Shown: positions 35,533 through 44,719, counted from the first letter of the stretch. The stretch is DNA of 64,000 nucleotides from Acidobacteriota bacterium (GCA_016715115.1 JADKBM010000016.1:558001-622000); one strand, 5' to 3'. Made by a program: numbers and translations. Notes: generated from the letters alone by a model not told the origin.

Positions 35533-37044
35533 ATGAAATACGCTGTGAAAAGGATCGTCGGTCCCATTTCAATGCTCGGGTTGTTTTTCGCGTTTGCGCC
35601 ATCCGTATCCGCACAGTTTGCAGATCTTGTGGTCGTCAACGCGAATGTCAGGACGATCGACGACGTCCGGCCGAAGGCGGAGGCGATCGCCGTGAAGGAG
35701 GGGCGATTCATTTTCGTCGGCTCGAGCGCCGAAGCCGGAAAATTCATCGGCCCCGGCACGAAAACGATCGACGCCGGCCGCAAACTCGTAATTCCCGGAT
35801 TCAACGACAGCCACGTTCACCTGATGAACGTCGGGCTTCGCTTTTTCTCGGTTGATCTGCGCAGCGCCGGCGACGTCGAAGGAACGCTCGAGAAAATCCG
35901 TCTTCACGCGCGATTTCTCCCCAAAGGCGAATGGATCCTCGGAAGCGGATGGGTCGCCGCAAACGCGCCGACGCTCGATCAACTGAACGAGGCCGCGCCC
36001 GACAATCCCGTTTTGCTCTACGGCCGCGACGCGCGATTCTCGATCGCGAACTCGCGGGCCCTGGAGATCGCCGGGATCACGAACGCTTCAATGCCCGTTG
36101 GTGGAGCGCTGGCCGCAAAACTCCGGGCCTTCGCGCCCTCGACGCCCGATAGGCTCGCCGTTCTCGAAACCGCGGTCAACTATGCCGCGGCATTCGGGGT
36201 CACGAGCGTCCAGGACGTATCGTCGGATGATCTTTCGGGTCCGCTTAATGAACTTGAAAAGAGTGGAAAGCTGAAAACGCGTGTTTACGACTGCGTCGGG
36301 ATCGACAAACCGCTTCCGAAGATCGAACGCAATTCGGGTTCGATGGTCCGCGGCGGCTGCCTCAAACATTATTCGGAGGGCGATTACTCCGAGATGCGCG
36401 ATTTGACACGGAGACTTGCCGCCGCTGACCGCGCCGGAGTCCAAATTTTGCTGCACGCCATCGGCCCGCGCGCCAACGACATCGTCCTGACGGTTTTCGA
36501 ACGGGTCGTCAGGCAAAACGGCAAGCGCGACCGTCGGCTGAGGGTCGAGCACGCGCACAACTTCCAGCCGTGGGACCTGAAGCGCTTCGCGCCGCTTCCG
36601 GCAATCGCTTCGATGCAGCCCGCGCTCTTTTATTTCGTCGATTCTCGCGAGTACTTCAAGACGTTCGCCGATCTCCGCAATGCCGGCGTGCGGCTCGCGT
36701 TCGGTTCGGACGCCGCGATGATCGAGATCGATCCGCTGAAAGGCATCGCGGCGTCGACCGGCCCCGGCGGTCTGACGATCGGCGACGCCGTCCGAGCGTA
36801 CACGCTCGGCGCCGCATACGCAGAGTTTCAGGAGAACGACAAGGGCTCGATCACCGTTGGAAAACTAGCGGATTTCCTGATTCTTTCGGGAGACATATTT
36901 GCCGCCGACCGAAGCGAATTGCTCGGACTCAAGGTCGAAGCGACGTTCGTCGGCGGACGTGTTGTCTATCAGTCCGGGCAATCAGCGCTCTCTAAAAGAA
37001 CGTCATTCCGACCGCGGCGTACACAAAATGGTTTCCGCCTTTAA
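35533..37044 (+). CDS. YtcJ-type amidohydrolase paralogue, partly degenerate centre
   Basis: A 503-residue paralogue of the preceding gene, with signal peptide (GLFFAFAPSVSAQ), barrel start and metal site His94-x-His96 (NDSHVHL), and a matching C-terminus (AYAEFQENDKGSITVGKLADF). The middle differs: the GLKGFADGSLGS loop of the first gene has become GCLKHYSEGDYSEM, with a roughly 35-residue deletion, and FGTDWF is FGSDAAM. Metal ligands His and Asp remain, so it may be active with altered specificity, or decaying. The last 53 bp overlap the convergent porin-like gene. Confidence 0.83.
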   Translation: MKYAVKRIVGPISMLGLFFAFAPSVSAQFADLVVVNANVRTIDDVRPKAEAIAVKEGRFIFVGSSAEAGKFIGPGTKTIDAGRKLVIPGFNDSHVHLMNVGLRFFSVDLRSAGDVEGTLEKIRLHARFLPKGEWILGSGWVAANAPTLDQLNEAAPDNPVLLYGRDARFSIANSRALEIAGITNASMPVGGALAAKLRAFAPSTPDRLAVLETAVNYAAAFGVTSVQDVSSDDLSGPLNELEKSGKLKTRVYDCVGIDKPLPKIERNSGSMVRGGCLKHYSEGDYSEMRDLTRRLAAADRAGVQILLHAIGPRANDIVLTVFERVVRQNGKRDRRLRVEHAHNFQPWDLKRFAPLPAIASMQPALFYFVDSREYFKTFADLRNAGVRLAFGSDAAMIEIDPLKGIAASTGPGGLTIGDAVRAYTLGAAYAEFQENDKGSITVGKLADFLILSGDIFAADRSELLGLKVEATFVGGRVVYQSGQSALSKRTSFRPRRTQNGFRL

Positions 37045-37705
37045 GATTCTGATTTCCGAGTGAATAGCCGACGTAACCCGTGATCCTGTTTGTCGGTCTG
37101 AAGTATGCGCCCGGCGTCAAATAGCCCATCGAATGCTTGCCGGTTATCCAATCGGCCATCACGCCGAACTTGCCGTTGATCGGTTGTTCGATTCCGAACT
37201 GACCGCCGCCGCGCGATGCCTTTTCGGCCACGACGTTCTTCGTAAAGACGTATCCGCCGGCCGAAACCCTTGTGCCGGCGCCGCGGAAAGTCTTGCTCAC
37301 CTGACTGAACGAATATGAACCGAAACGGTAGGTGCGGTTGCTGACCGGGAAGTAGAACGTGTTTCCGGCAACCGCCGAGATTCCGCGCCGTTCGCTGTTG
37401 TAGAACCTCCATTTGACGGTCGGCGCGATCGTTTTCATTCCGCTTCCCGGCTGAAGGTTTCCGAGGAAGTTGACTCCGACCTCGACGTTGCGGCCGATGC
37501 CGACAACGACCCGCGGGACGATCGCCGAGAATTTTTTCAGCGCATCCTGATCATTGGGTTTGAAGGAAACGCCGTATTCAAGATACACGGATCCTTTTGG
37601 CAAGATATCGGTCGACGGCACATTGAAGATCGTTTGTTGGGCCGCGGAGGCAATCGCAAGTCCAAGAACGAAAACGAAAGTCAAGACAAAATGTCGACAA
37701 TGCAT
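36992..37705 (-). CDS. Predicted outer-membrane beta-barrel protein
   Basis: A 237-residue exported protein with signal peptide (MHCRHFVLTFVFVLGLAIASAAQ). Alternating aromatic/glycine strands (GSVYLEYGVSF, NVEVGVNFLGN, FYFPVSNRTYRFGSYSF, ITGYVGYSLGNQ) end in FVYAAVGMTFF, the terminal phenylalanine typical of BamA-inserted barrels. Channel or receptor function is unknown. Its 3' end overlaps the convergent amidohydrolase by 53 bp, unusual for this window. Confidence 0.82.
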   Translation of the reverse strand: MHCRHFVLTFVFVLGLAIASAAQQTIFNVPSTDILPKGSVYLEYGVSFKPNDQDALKKFSAIVPRVVVGIGRNVEVGVNFLGNLQPGSGMKTIAPTVKWRFYNSERRGISAVAGNTFYFPVSNRTYRFGSYSFSQVSKTFRGAGTRVSAGGYVFTKNVVAEKASRGGGQFGIEQPINGKFGVMADWITGKHSMGYLTPGAYFRPTNRITGYVGYSLGNQNLKGGNHFVYAAVGMTFF

Positions 37706-37965
37706 AAGAGTCTCCCTTTTTTCGATTGGATCCGAACGGCAGCTTCATCGACACGGCGCCGAAAACCGAGCTGAACGGATCATAAGTTGATTAGGTTCAG
37801 ATACGTTACTCGAATCGAACGGATAAGACAAGCTTCGGGAAGTTTGGCGAAACGGCACACCGACATCACTTGCACGAGTCCGGGCAGCATCCGTCGATTC
37901 TTTTCAAGTTGCCCGTAATGTGGCACAATTTTGAATAGCACCAACTCTGGTCACGAGGTAAATTT

Positions 37966-38487
37966 ATGAAAAGACACCTATTGTTAGTTATCGCCATATT
38001 TGCATTCAGTCTCTCGGCTTTCGCCCAGATGGAAAAGATGGAGACGAAGCCGACGGAAAAGGACAAGACGGAAGCGATTCCGTCAGATGGTTATCTGAAG
38101 CGCGGAGCGGCGCTCGGAGACTCGAAAAAGGTCAAACTCACCAAGGTGATGAAGTCCCCGGCGAAGTACGCAAACAAGGTAGTGCGCGTTGAAGGAGTGA
38201 TCGTCCGCTCCTGCAAGACCGAAGGATGCTGGCTCGAGCTCGCGCCGTCAAAGGACGCGAAATCGGTCCGCGTCAAGATGAAGGATCACAAGTTTTTCAT
38301 CCCGCTTAATTCGGCCGGAGCATTCGCCAAAGCGGAAGGCATTTTCACGGTCAAAACTCTTTCGAAAGAGCAGGTTAAGCATATGATCGAGGAAGACGGC
38401 GCGAAGTTCGACAACGTCAACGCCGACGGCACGGTCACCGAGATATCTTTCGAAGCGACCGGCGTCGAACTGACGATGAAGAAGTAG
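37966..38487 (+). CDS. DUF4920 family exported protein
   Basis: A 173-residue protein. The signal peptide (MKRHLLLVIAIFAFSLSAFA) is followed by a Lys/Glu-rich linker and an OB-like beta domain. VVRVEGVIVRSCKTEGCWLELAPS with its CX4C pair is the DUF4920 signature, and a late VTEISFEATGVEL completes it. The two cysteines may bind metal. Function unknown. It is preceded by an AGGT ribosome-site variant and followed by a good terminator, so it is a single-gene unit. Confidence 0.85.
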   Translation: MKRHLLLVIAIFAFSLSAFAQMEKMETKPTEKDKTEAIPSDGYLKRGAALGDSKKVKLTKVMKSPAKYANKVVRVEGVIVRSCKTEGCWLELAPSKDAKSVRVKMKDHKFFIPLNSAGAFAKAEGIFTVKTLSKEQVKHMIEEDGAKFDNVNADGTVTEISFEATGVELTMKK

Positions 38488-38511
38488 ATTTCGAAAGCAG
38501 TTTCTCAGACG

Positions 38512-38559
38512 GTCCGGAGTAAAGCGATTGGAAGTTTTACTCCGGACTTATTGTCTTTT
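38512..38559 (+). terminator. Rho-independent terminator after DUF4920 gene
   Basis: Stem GTCCGGAGTAAA / TTTACTCCGGAC, 12 bp perfect, followed by TTATTGTCTTTT. Confidence 0.85.
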
Positions 38560-38721
38560 GTGACTCCTCGGATCGGTGCCCTTCAATTTGACCCAAGATT
38601 CGTCATTCTGACAATAATCGTCATCATTTGAGACGTTTTCTTGCGGCGCGAACTTCGTGAGCAAACTATTCTTAAAGCGTAAATTATTGACTGAACTTGG
38701 TTTAACGGCCATCAGGCATTC

Positions 38722-38737
38722 TGGCACGCAATTTGAA
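38722..38737 (+). promoter_or_regulatory. Candidate sigma-54 promoter for pilin gene
   Basis: TGGCACGCAATTTGAA fits the sigma-54 consensus TGGCACG-N4-TTGCW except for A instead of C in the -12 element. It sits 35 bp upstream of the pilin start, the position expected for PilR-controlled pilA genes. Confidence 0.55.
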
Positions 38738-38771
38738 GCTCGATTCATAGCCGAAGCCGGCGCCCCCGCCT

Positions 38772-39341
38772 ATGGAAAACGTGAACAATCAAAGAGGCTT
38801 TTCGATGATTGAACTTCTGCTTATCGTCGTCATCGTCGGCATTATCGCCTCGTTGGCGATCCCGAATCTGCTGGCTGCGCGCCGGGCCGCAAACGAAGCG
38901 TCCGCGATCTCGACGATTCGCAACTACCACTCTGCACAACTTGCGTTCCAGGCCACCGGCGGCGACGGCAATTACGCGGGCGACGTTACGGGAACGATAA
39001 ACGCATTTGCTGTCCTCGCGAATGCCAACTTGATTGATACCGAACTGAGTTCGGGTTTCAAAAGCGGATATTTCTTTCAGGGATTGGCGATTCCGCGGGG
39101 CGCATCGAATCCGGCAAGCTTCATCGGCGCCGGAATCCCTTCGACGTTCGGGTCGGCAGCGCCATTGTCGGTTATCGGCGAGATGAGACACACTGGGAAT
39201 CGGGTGTTCGTGATCTCTGCCGATGGTGTGATGCGCTGGGAATCGATCACCGGAATGGCCGACCCAAGCGAACTCACGATGCAGGTTGACGTCGTCGACA
39301 ACGCATTCGTCGTCACCGGCGGATCGCTATTGGGAAATTAG
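38772..39341 (+). CDS. Type IV pilin/pseudopilin-like protein
   Basis: A 189-residue prepilin. The leader MENVNNQRG is followed by FSMIELLLIVVIVGIIASLAIPNLLAARRAAN: cleavage between Gly9 and Phe10, and Glu at mature position 5. The globular part begins ANEASAISTIRNYHSAQLAFQA, typical of major pilin/GspG-like proteins, and contains a beta segment. The sigma-54-like site upstream supports a PilR-type regulation. No other pilus gene is in the window, so it could be a minor pilin. A terminator follows directly. Confidence 0.88.
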   Translation: MENVNNQRGFSMIELLLIVVIVGIIASLAIPNLLAARRAANEASAISTIRNYHSAQLAFQATGGDGNYAGDVTGTINAFAVLANANLIDTELSSGFKSGYFFQGLAIPRGASNPASFIGAGIPSTFGSAAPLSVIGEMRHTGNRVFVISADGVMRWESITGMADPSELTMQVDVVDNAFVVTGGSLLGN

Positions 39342-39366
39342 TATTCTCCGCTAAGAGGTTTTTTGG

Positions 39367-39393
39367 GCCGCCGGGGTTGTCTCGGCGGCTTTT
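39367..39393 (+). terminator. Rho-independent terminator after pilin
   Basis: Stem GCCGCCG/CGGCGGC with a GGGTTGTCT loop followed by TTTT. Confidence 0.85.
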
Positions 39394-39433
39394 CAGTTCT
39401 ATGATGTCGAACACGATTTCCCGAGATTGATCC

Positions 39434-40252
39434 GTGATTTTCGAAACCTACATTCCCAAGCCACCGCTCGACCGGTTTGTTCAATGCCTTATTTTTCACG
39501 AGGCGTTCAGCCCGTTGCACCGCGTCGACAGATTCCTGCCTGACGGCAATGTCGAGATAATCATCGATCTCAACGATCAGGCGCAATTCATTTACGATAA
39601 CGATTCGCTCAAAGAGATCCAGGCCTGCAATCGCGTTTGGGCTTCGGGCGTGCGCACCGAACCGATCACGATTCCGTCGGGGAAAGACGCTTCGATGATG
39701 ATCGTCGCGTTCAAACGGGGGATGGCTTATCCGTTCTTTCCGTTTCCGATGAACGAGATCGCCGATTGCGTGGTCGATGCAGACTTGATCTGGGGCGACG
39801 ACTTTGCGCTTTTGCGCGAGCAGATTTCGGAAAACAAGCGCTCAAATCGCAAGTTTGAGATCGTTGAGGAATTTCTGGTCCGCGCCCATCTCTCGCGAAT
39901 GATCCTGAATCCTTGTGTCGAATACGCGATCGAGACCATCGTCGCGACCCCGGATGCCGTTTCGATGGGCGAACTGACGCAGAAGATCGGATTTTCGCAA
40001 AAGCATTTTATTTCAATGTTCACCAAACAGGTCGGCATAACCCCGAAACGCTATCTGAAGATCATGAGATTCCAGAAGACAATCGAACTGATCGAGAATC
40101 AACGAGTAGTCGATTGGTCGGATATTGCGCACGGTGCGGGCTTTTTTGACCAATCGCATTTTATCCACGATTTCAAAACGTTTTCGGGTTTCACTCCGGA
40201 CGATTACGCACGCCGAAAAAACGACCTGCTGAATTACGTTCCCGTCGGCTAG
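39434..40252 (+). CDS. AraC-family transcriptional regulator
   Basis: A 272-residue regulator. The C-terminal third is a double helix-turn-helix AraC domain (MGELTQKIGFSQKHFISMFTKQVGITPKRYLKIMRFQKTIELI ... AHGAGFFDQSHFIHDFKTFSGFTPDDYAR). The N-terminal part (FLPDGNVEIIIDLND ... GVRTEPITIPSGKDASMMIVAFKRGMAYPFF) is the DUF6597-like ligand region seen in such regulators. GTG start; no ATG with similarity upstream. It stands alone between two small genes, so its targets are unknown; the DUF1761 or DUF4287 genes downstream are possible. Confidence 0.86.
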   Translation: MIFETYIPKPPLDRFVQCLIFHEAFSPLHRVDRFLPDGNVEIIIDLNDQAQFIYDNDSLKEIQACNRVWASGVRTEPITIPSGKDASMMIVAFKRGMAYPFFPFPMNEIADCVVDADLIWGDDFALLREQISENKRSNRKFEIVEEFLVRAHLSRMILNPCVEYAIETIVATPDAVSMGELTQKIGFSQKHFISMFTKQVGITPKRYLKIMRFQKTIELIENQRVVDWSDIAHGAGFFDQSHFIHDFKTFSGFTPDDYARRKNDLLNYVPVG

Positions 40253-40304
40253 GTAAAATTTTTCCAATACGGATCCGCGCAACCGGCGATATGCTCGGTT
40301 TGCT

Positions 40305-40709
40305 ATGGAAAACTTTTACATCAATCACTTTGCCGTGTTCGTTTGTGCGCTGATGAGTCTAGTCATCGGCGGATTCTGGTGGTCACCGCTGCTTTTTGCC
40401 AAGATGTGGCAACGCGAAACAGGTCTAGCGGATGACGATCTGAAATCGTTCAACCCGTTGAAGACATTTGGTTTAACGTTTCTGCTCGCCTATCTTTCGT
40501 CGTACAATTTGGCGTTTTTTCTGGGTGATCCGGCGACTACCTGGAAATGGGGCGTCGCGGCCGGTTTGCTTGCCGCCTTCTGGGCGATCGCGATGTTCGT
40601 TATCATCGGACTCTTCGAACGCCGGACCTTTCTACATTTATTGATCGACTGCGGCTATATCGCGGTCTATTTCGCAGCCTGCGGATTGCTGCTCGGCATG
40701 TGGAGGTAA
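40305..40709 (+). CDS. DUF1761 family membrane protein
   Basis: A 134-residue protein with four transmembrane helices. The family signature FWWSPLLFAKMWQRETG near the N-terminus is present, followed by FGLTFLLAYLSSYNLAFFLG and FVIIGLFERRTFLHLLIDCGY. Role unknown; DUF1761 genes often accompany stress-related regulators. It follows the AraC gene by 52 bp and precedes DUF4287 by 8 bp. Confidence 0.87.
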   Translation: MENFYINHFAVFVCALMSLVIGGFWWSPLLFAKMWQRETGLADDDLKSFNPLKTFGLTFLLAYLSSYNLAFFLGDPATTWKWGVAAGLLAAFWAIAMFVIIGLFERRTFLHLLIDCGYIAVYFAACGLLLGMWR

Positions 40710-40717
40710 AATAACAA

Positions 40718-41287
40718 ATGCAAAAGACTTCAGGGGAAATTGAAAAGGAATTCATCGACAATCTCGGCAACTCGGGCGGCAAGGATCTTGCCGCCTGGCT
40801 CGTCGCGATCGACGGTTCCGGGATCAAGAAACGAAACGATCTGATCGCGTGGCTCAAGACCGATTGCGGGTTCGGGCATATGCACGCGTCGCTGCTTGCG
40901 GGAATTCACGCGAACGGCGGGAAACCGGTCTACGGCGACACAAGCGAATTGCTTAACAATCAATTCGCCGGTTGCGACGCGATGCGTTCGCTGTTCGACG
41001 CCGTCGTCGAGTTTGCGCTGCGAAACTTCCCCGACGCGACCATCCTGCCGAAAAAGACATATGTTACGATCCTGGCGAAACGCGAGTTTGCCGCCATCAA
41101 CATCAAAAAGAGCGAAATTCGGCTCGGTCTTGACCTCGGGTCGCGTGATTTCGACGAAGTCGTCTCAAAGGCAAAGCTGACCGGACCGATGCCGCGGATC
41201 TCGCATCAGGTCACCGTCACAGACACCTCGCGGCTCGACGCCGAACTCGTCAGCCTGCTCAAAGATTCATATGATCGATCAAACTGA
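40718..41287 (+). CDS. DUF4287/DUF5655 fusion protein
   Basis: A 189-residue cytoplasmic protein. The N-terminal half (SGKDLAAWLVAIDGSGIKKRNDLIAWLKTDCGFGHMHASLLA) is DUF4287, a short helical module. The C-terminal half (FDAVVEFALRNFPDATILPKKTYVTILAKREFAAINIKKSEIRLGLDLG) is DUF5655, predicted as a DNA-binding or restriction-related fold. Function unproven. Overlap-free, 2 bp before the next start, so co-transcribed with the TolB-like gene. Confidence 0.83.
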   Translation: MQKTSGEIEKEFIDNLGNSGGKDLAAWLVAIDGSGIKKRNDLIAWLKTDCGFGHMHASLLAGIHANGGKPVYGDTSELLNNQFAGCDAMRSLFDAVVEFALRNFPDATILPKKTYVTILAKREFAAINIKKSEIRLGLDLGSRDFDEVVSKAKLTGPMPRISHQVTVTDTSRLDAELVSLLKDSYDRSN

Positions 41288-41289
41288 AA

Positions 41290-42225
41290 ATGAAAAAACT
41301 ATTGATCATTCTGACGATTCTGTTAACGGCGGCGACGGTCGCCGCACAAACGAAATACGGACTTCTGTACAACGTGGCGCAGGATACCAAGGCCGACGAC
41401 TACGAGATCTACGCGATGAACACCGATGGGACGCGCAAGCGCAACATCAGCAATAACAAAGACGTTGCATGGACATATCATGCATACAAAAAAACGGTCT
41501 TTTTCATCAGCGACCGCGACGCCTGCAAACGCTGCTATTTCTTGTATTCAATGGACTTTGACGGCAAGAACGTGAAAAAGCTCAGCGACCTGCGACTTGA
41601 GGATTCGTGGATGGGAAGCCGCAATAACGGCACGGAAATGGTAGTTTCAGGCCGGATCGGAAACGAAGTCCGTTATCAACTATTCATCATTGATCTCAAA
41701 ACCGGGAAATATCGACAGATCACTAACGAACCGGCCGCCGCACACCGCGATCCGAGCTTCTCGCCGGACGGCAAGCGTATCGTTTTTGCATACAAAAAGG
41801 ATCGCACTAACCGCGAGATCAACGAAGAACTATTCATAATGAACGTCGACGGCAGCGGCCGGCGCCAACTAACGACCTATCCGAAGGACGACAAAACGGC
41901 CGAATGGCACAGTTATCACGCCGGGCCACCGCGGTGGGTCAGGAAATATAATTTCATCACGTACAATTCGGTGCAGGCCGGAAAAAGTTCTCTGTTCGCA
42001 GTCACACCGGATGGAAAACGAAACTGGAAACTGACCGATAACGAGCTTTCCGAAGGTTGGCATGATTGGTCGCCGGACGGCAAGTGGCTCGCCATCGGGA
42101 TGAATAACAAGGAAGAAAACGAATACAGCATCTGGATCATGAATTGGAAGACCAAGGAGCTCAAAAGGCTGACCGACGCCAAGGATTTCAAATACCAGCA
42201 CGCCCCGGTATTTGTCGAACGTTAG
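41290..42225 (+). CDS. Exported TolB-like PD40 beta-propeller protein
   Basis: A 311-residue protein with signal peptide (MKKLLIILTILLTAATVAAQ). It carries about five WD40-like PD40 repeats of the (L/I)Y-x-MN-x-DG-x-(N/G)-x-R-x-L type, e.g. DYEIYAMNTDGTRKRNIS, LFIMNVDGSGRRQLT, FSPDGKRIVF, WSPDGKWLAI. Periplasmic propellers of this type act in protein or glycan binding. It follows the DUF4287 gene directly and is overlapped slightly by the TlpA gene's upstream frame. Confidence 0.85.
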   Translation: MKKLLIILTILLTAATVAAQTKYGLLYNVAQDTKADDYEIYAMNTDGTRKRNISNNKDVAWTYHAYKKTVFFISDRDACKRCYFLYSMDFDGKNVKKLSDLRLEDSWMGSRNNGTEMVVSGRIGNEVRYQLFIIDLKTGKYRQITNEPAAAHRDPSFSPDGKRIVFAYKKDRTNREINEELFIMNVDGSGRRQLTTYPKDDKTAEWHSYHAGPPRWVRKYNFITYNSVQAGKSSLFAVTPDGKRNWKLTDNELSEGWHDWSPDGKWLAIGMNNKEENEYSIWIMNWKTKELKRLTDAKDFKYQHAPVFVER

Positions 42226-42253
42226 TTTTGACGATTGGGTTTCTGCAATTAAA

Positions 42254-42781
42254 ATGCTCGGAATGATCAGATTCGTTTTGGGCATTTTTGTATTGGCGTT
42301 CCTCGCAATTGCGGGGGCGGCTCAAAAAGACATCGCGCCGGACGCGGTGAAAACGACGATTTTGGACGCCGGTGGCCTGCGCGCTCTTGTCCGGGATTCC
42401 GACAAGCCGCTCCTTGTCAATTTTTGGGCAACCTGGTGCGGTCCTTGCCGCGCGGAGTTTCCGGAACTTGTAAAGATCGACAACGAATTTCGGGCGAAAG
42501 GCCTGACCTTCGCGCTCGTCTCGATCGACAACGTTTCGGTCGCCGATACGGCAGTCAGCGATTTTCTCAAGAGTTACGAGGCAAAAATGCCGTCGTATCT
42601 CCTTGATCTTGAGGACCGGCGCAAGATCACGCGCTCGATCCGACGAATCGCTCCGCGCTATTCGGGCGGTTTTCCGGTGACTATGCTCTACGATTCGGCC
42701 GGCAAACTCGTTTATCTCAAGCACGGCGTCGTCAACGGCCAAGTGCTTCGCAGACGGATCGAGAAGGTTCTCAGAAAGTAG
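42254..42781 (+). CDS. TlpA-family thioredoxin-like protein
   Basis: A 175-residue exported disulfide reductase-like protein. After a hydrophobic N-terminus (FVLGIFVLAFLAIAGAAQ), residues 53-70 LLVNFWATWCGPCRAEFP hold the redox pair Cys62-Cys65 and the WCGPC signature. FPVTMLYDSAGKLVY carries the cis-proline loop. Such proteins reduce periplasmic cysteines, often for cytochrome c maturation. ATG 42254 is preferred over the upstream frame from 42212, which overlaps the TolB-like gene. Confidence 0.87.
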   Translation: MLGMIRFVLGIFVLAFLAIAGAAQKDIAPDAVKTTILDAGGLRALVRDSDKPLLVNFWATWCGPCRAEFPELVKIDNEFRAKGLTFALVSIDNVSVADTAVSDFLKSYEAKMPSYLLDLEDRRKITRSIRRIAPRYSGGFPVTMLYDSAGKLVYLKHGVVNGQVLRRRIEKVLRK

Positions 42782-42928
42782 AATTCGACGCCGCCGACTT
42801 TTCGTTGAAAACCTCAAAACCCGTCCTCAACGCATTGAAGTGCGAATCAAAAAAACTTATATTATTGAAGACCCGATGCGAATGCACACAAATTCACAAT
42901 CCGAACAAACTTCAAGGGGTAAACGCTT

Positions 42929-44719
42929 TTGAAACCGACCGATATCCAAGATCCCGAGTATTTTCACAAGGTAGTTGACTGTCAATACGCGTGTCCGGCA
43001 CACACTCCGGTTCCCGAATACATCCGGTTGATCGCGCAAGGAAAGTATTCCGAAGCCTATATGATCAACTGGGACTCGAACGTCTTTCCGGGCGTTCTCG
43101 GGCGCACCTGCGACCGTCCGTGCGAGCCTGCCTGCCGCCGCGGAAGGGTCGAAGCTGAACCGGTTGCCATCTGCCGGCTGAAACGGGTCGCCGCGGACAA
43201 CAAGGATGAAGTCAAGCATATGATGCCGCAGGGGCCGTTTGCTCCAAACGGCAAGAAGGTCGCGCTCATCGGCGGAGGTCCGGCGTCTTTGACTGTCGCG
43301 CGCGATCTTGCGCCGCTCGGTTACGAGATACATCTTTTCGACGAACAGACGAAGGCCGGCGGCTTTATGCTCAGCCAGATCCCGTCGTTCCGCTTGCCGG
43401 AAACCGTTCTCGATGAAGAAGTCAACTACGTTCTCGATCTTGGAATTCACACTCAATTCAACAAGTATGTCGACAGTCTGAAGGAAGTTTTGGCGCAGGA
43501 TTACGACGCCGTTTTCATCGGAACGGGAGCGCCGCGCGGCAAAGATCTGCCGAAATTGCCCGGACGTTGGGATGCGAAAGAGAATGTTCATATCGGCATC
43601 GACTGGCTTTCGAGCGTCGCATTCGAGCATACGAAATCCATCGGCCGCCGCGTGCTCGTCATCGGCGGCGGCAACACTGCGATGGACTGCTGCCGCACAT
43701 CACGCCGACTCGGCGGCGAGGACGTCAAGGTCGTCGTCCGCTCGCCTTTCGCCGATATGAAAGCATCGCCGTGGGAAAAAGAGGACGCGATGCACGAGGA
43801 TATTCCGATCTTCGACAATCACGTTCCGAAATCGTTCGTCGTCGAAGACGGGCAATTGAAAGGGATGACGTTCGAGAAGGTCGAAGCGGTTTACGACGCG
43901 AACGGCAAACGCAGTCTCATCCCGACGGGTGAACCCGACGTTTTTTTCGAGGCGGACGACGTGCTGATGGCGATCGGCCAGGAGAATGCGTTCCCCTGGA
44001 TCGAGCGCGATGCCGGGGTCGAATTCGGCGAATGGGATATGCCGGTCGTCGACCGCATCACGTTTCAAACGACGAACCCGCGCGTGTTTATCGGCGGCGA
44101 CGCGGCGTTCGGTCCGGAGAACATCATCACTGCGGTCGCGCACGGACATCAGGCGGCGGTTTCGATGCATAGATTCTGCCAGGGCGAGGACGTGAATGAC
44201 AGGCTCGCGCCGTTTGTTAATCTCGTCAGTCAAAAGATGGGAATTCACGAGTGGGCGTACGACAGCGAGATCGCTCACGATGTCCGTTACATCGTCCCGC
44301 AGGCCGATAAATCACAGACGCTCAAGGATCGCAAGAAAGAGGTCGAACTGGGTTTCAGTCCGCTTGAAGGTTTCAAAGAGGCCCAACGCTGTCTGAACTG
44401 CGACGCGCAGACTGTCTTTTTCGAAGCGAAATGCATCGAATGCGACGCGTGCGTCGATGTCTGTCCGACGTCGTGCATCACTTTTACGGGCAACGAGGAA
44501 GACGAAGAGGCTCTGCGCGCCAAATTGAAGGTTCCGGCGCTGAATCTGAAACAGGATCTTTATGTTTCCGATGTGTTGAAAACGACGCGCGTAATGGTCA
44601 AGGACGAAGACGTTTGTCTCCACTGCGGCCTCTGCGCCGAACGCTGCCCGACCGCCGCGTGGGATATGCAGAAGTTCTTTTACAACGTGACGAAGACGTA
44701 TTCAGGGTGCGGAAAATAG
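42929..44719 (+). CDS. GltD-like FAD oxidoreductase with C-terminal 4Fe-4S domain
   Basis: A 596-residue flavoprotein resembling the glutamate synthase small subunit/NADPH:acceptor oxidoreductase. N-terminal cysteines (Cys18, Cys22; Cys61, Cys65, Cys69) form the GltD-type Fe-S sites. Two dinucleotide folds follow (KVALIGGGPASLTVARDL and VLVIGGGNTAMDCCRTS). The C-terminus has a two-cluster ferredoxin (CIECDACVDVCPTSC and CLHCGLCAERCPT). This is the electron-input partner for the 2-oxoacid oxidoreductase encoded next. TTG start at 42929 with AGGGG 10 bp upstream; no in-frame ATG is available. Confidence 0.87.
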   Translation: MKPTDIQDPEYFHKVVDCQYACPAHTPVPEYIRLIAQGKYSEAYMINWDSNVFPGVLGRTCDRPCEPACRRGRVEAEPVAICRLKRVAADNKDEVKHMMPQGPFAPNGKKVALIGGGPASLTVARDLAPLGYEIHLFDEQTKAGGFMLSQIPSFRLPETVLDEEVNYVLDLGIHTQFNKYVDSLKEVLAQDYDAVFIGTGAPRGKDLPKLPGRWDAKENVHIGIDWLSSVAFEHTKSIGRRVLVIGGGNTAMDCCRTSRRLGGEDVKVVVRSPFADMKASPWEKEDAMHEDIPIFDNHVPKSFVVEDGQLKGMTFEKVEAVYDANGKRSLIPTGEPDVFFEADDVLMAIGQENAFPWIERDAGVEFGEWDMPVVDRITFQTTNPRVFIGGDAAFGPENIITAVAHGHQAAVSMHRFCQGEDVNDRLAPFVNLVSQKMGIHEWAYDSEIAHDVRYIVPQADKSQTLKDRKKEVELGFSPLEGFKEAQRCLNCDAQTVFFEAKCIECDACVDVCPTSCITFTGNEEDEEALRAKLKVPALNLKQDLYVSDVLKTTRVMVKDEDVCLHCGLCAERCPTAAWDMQKFFYNVTKTYSGCGK

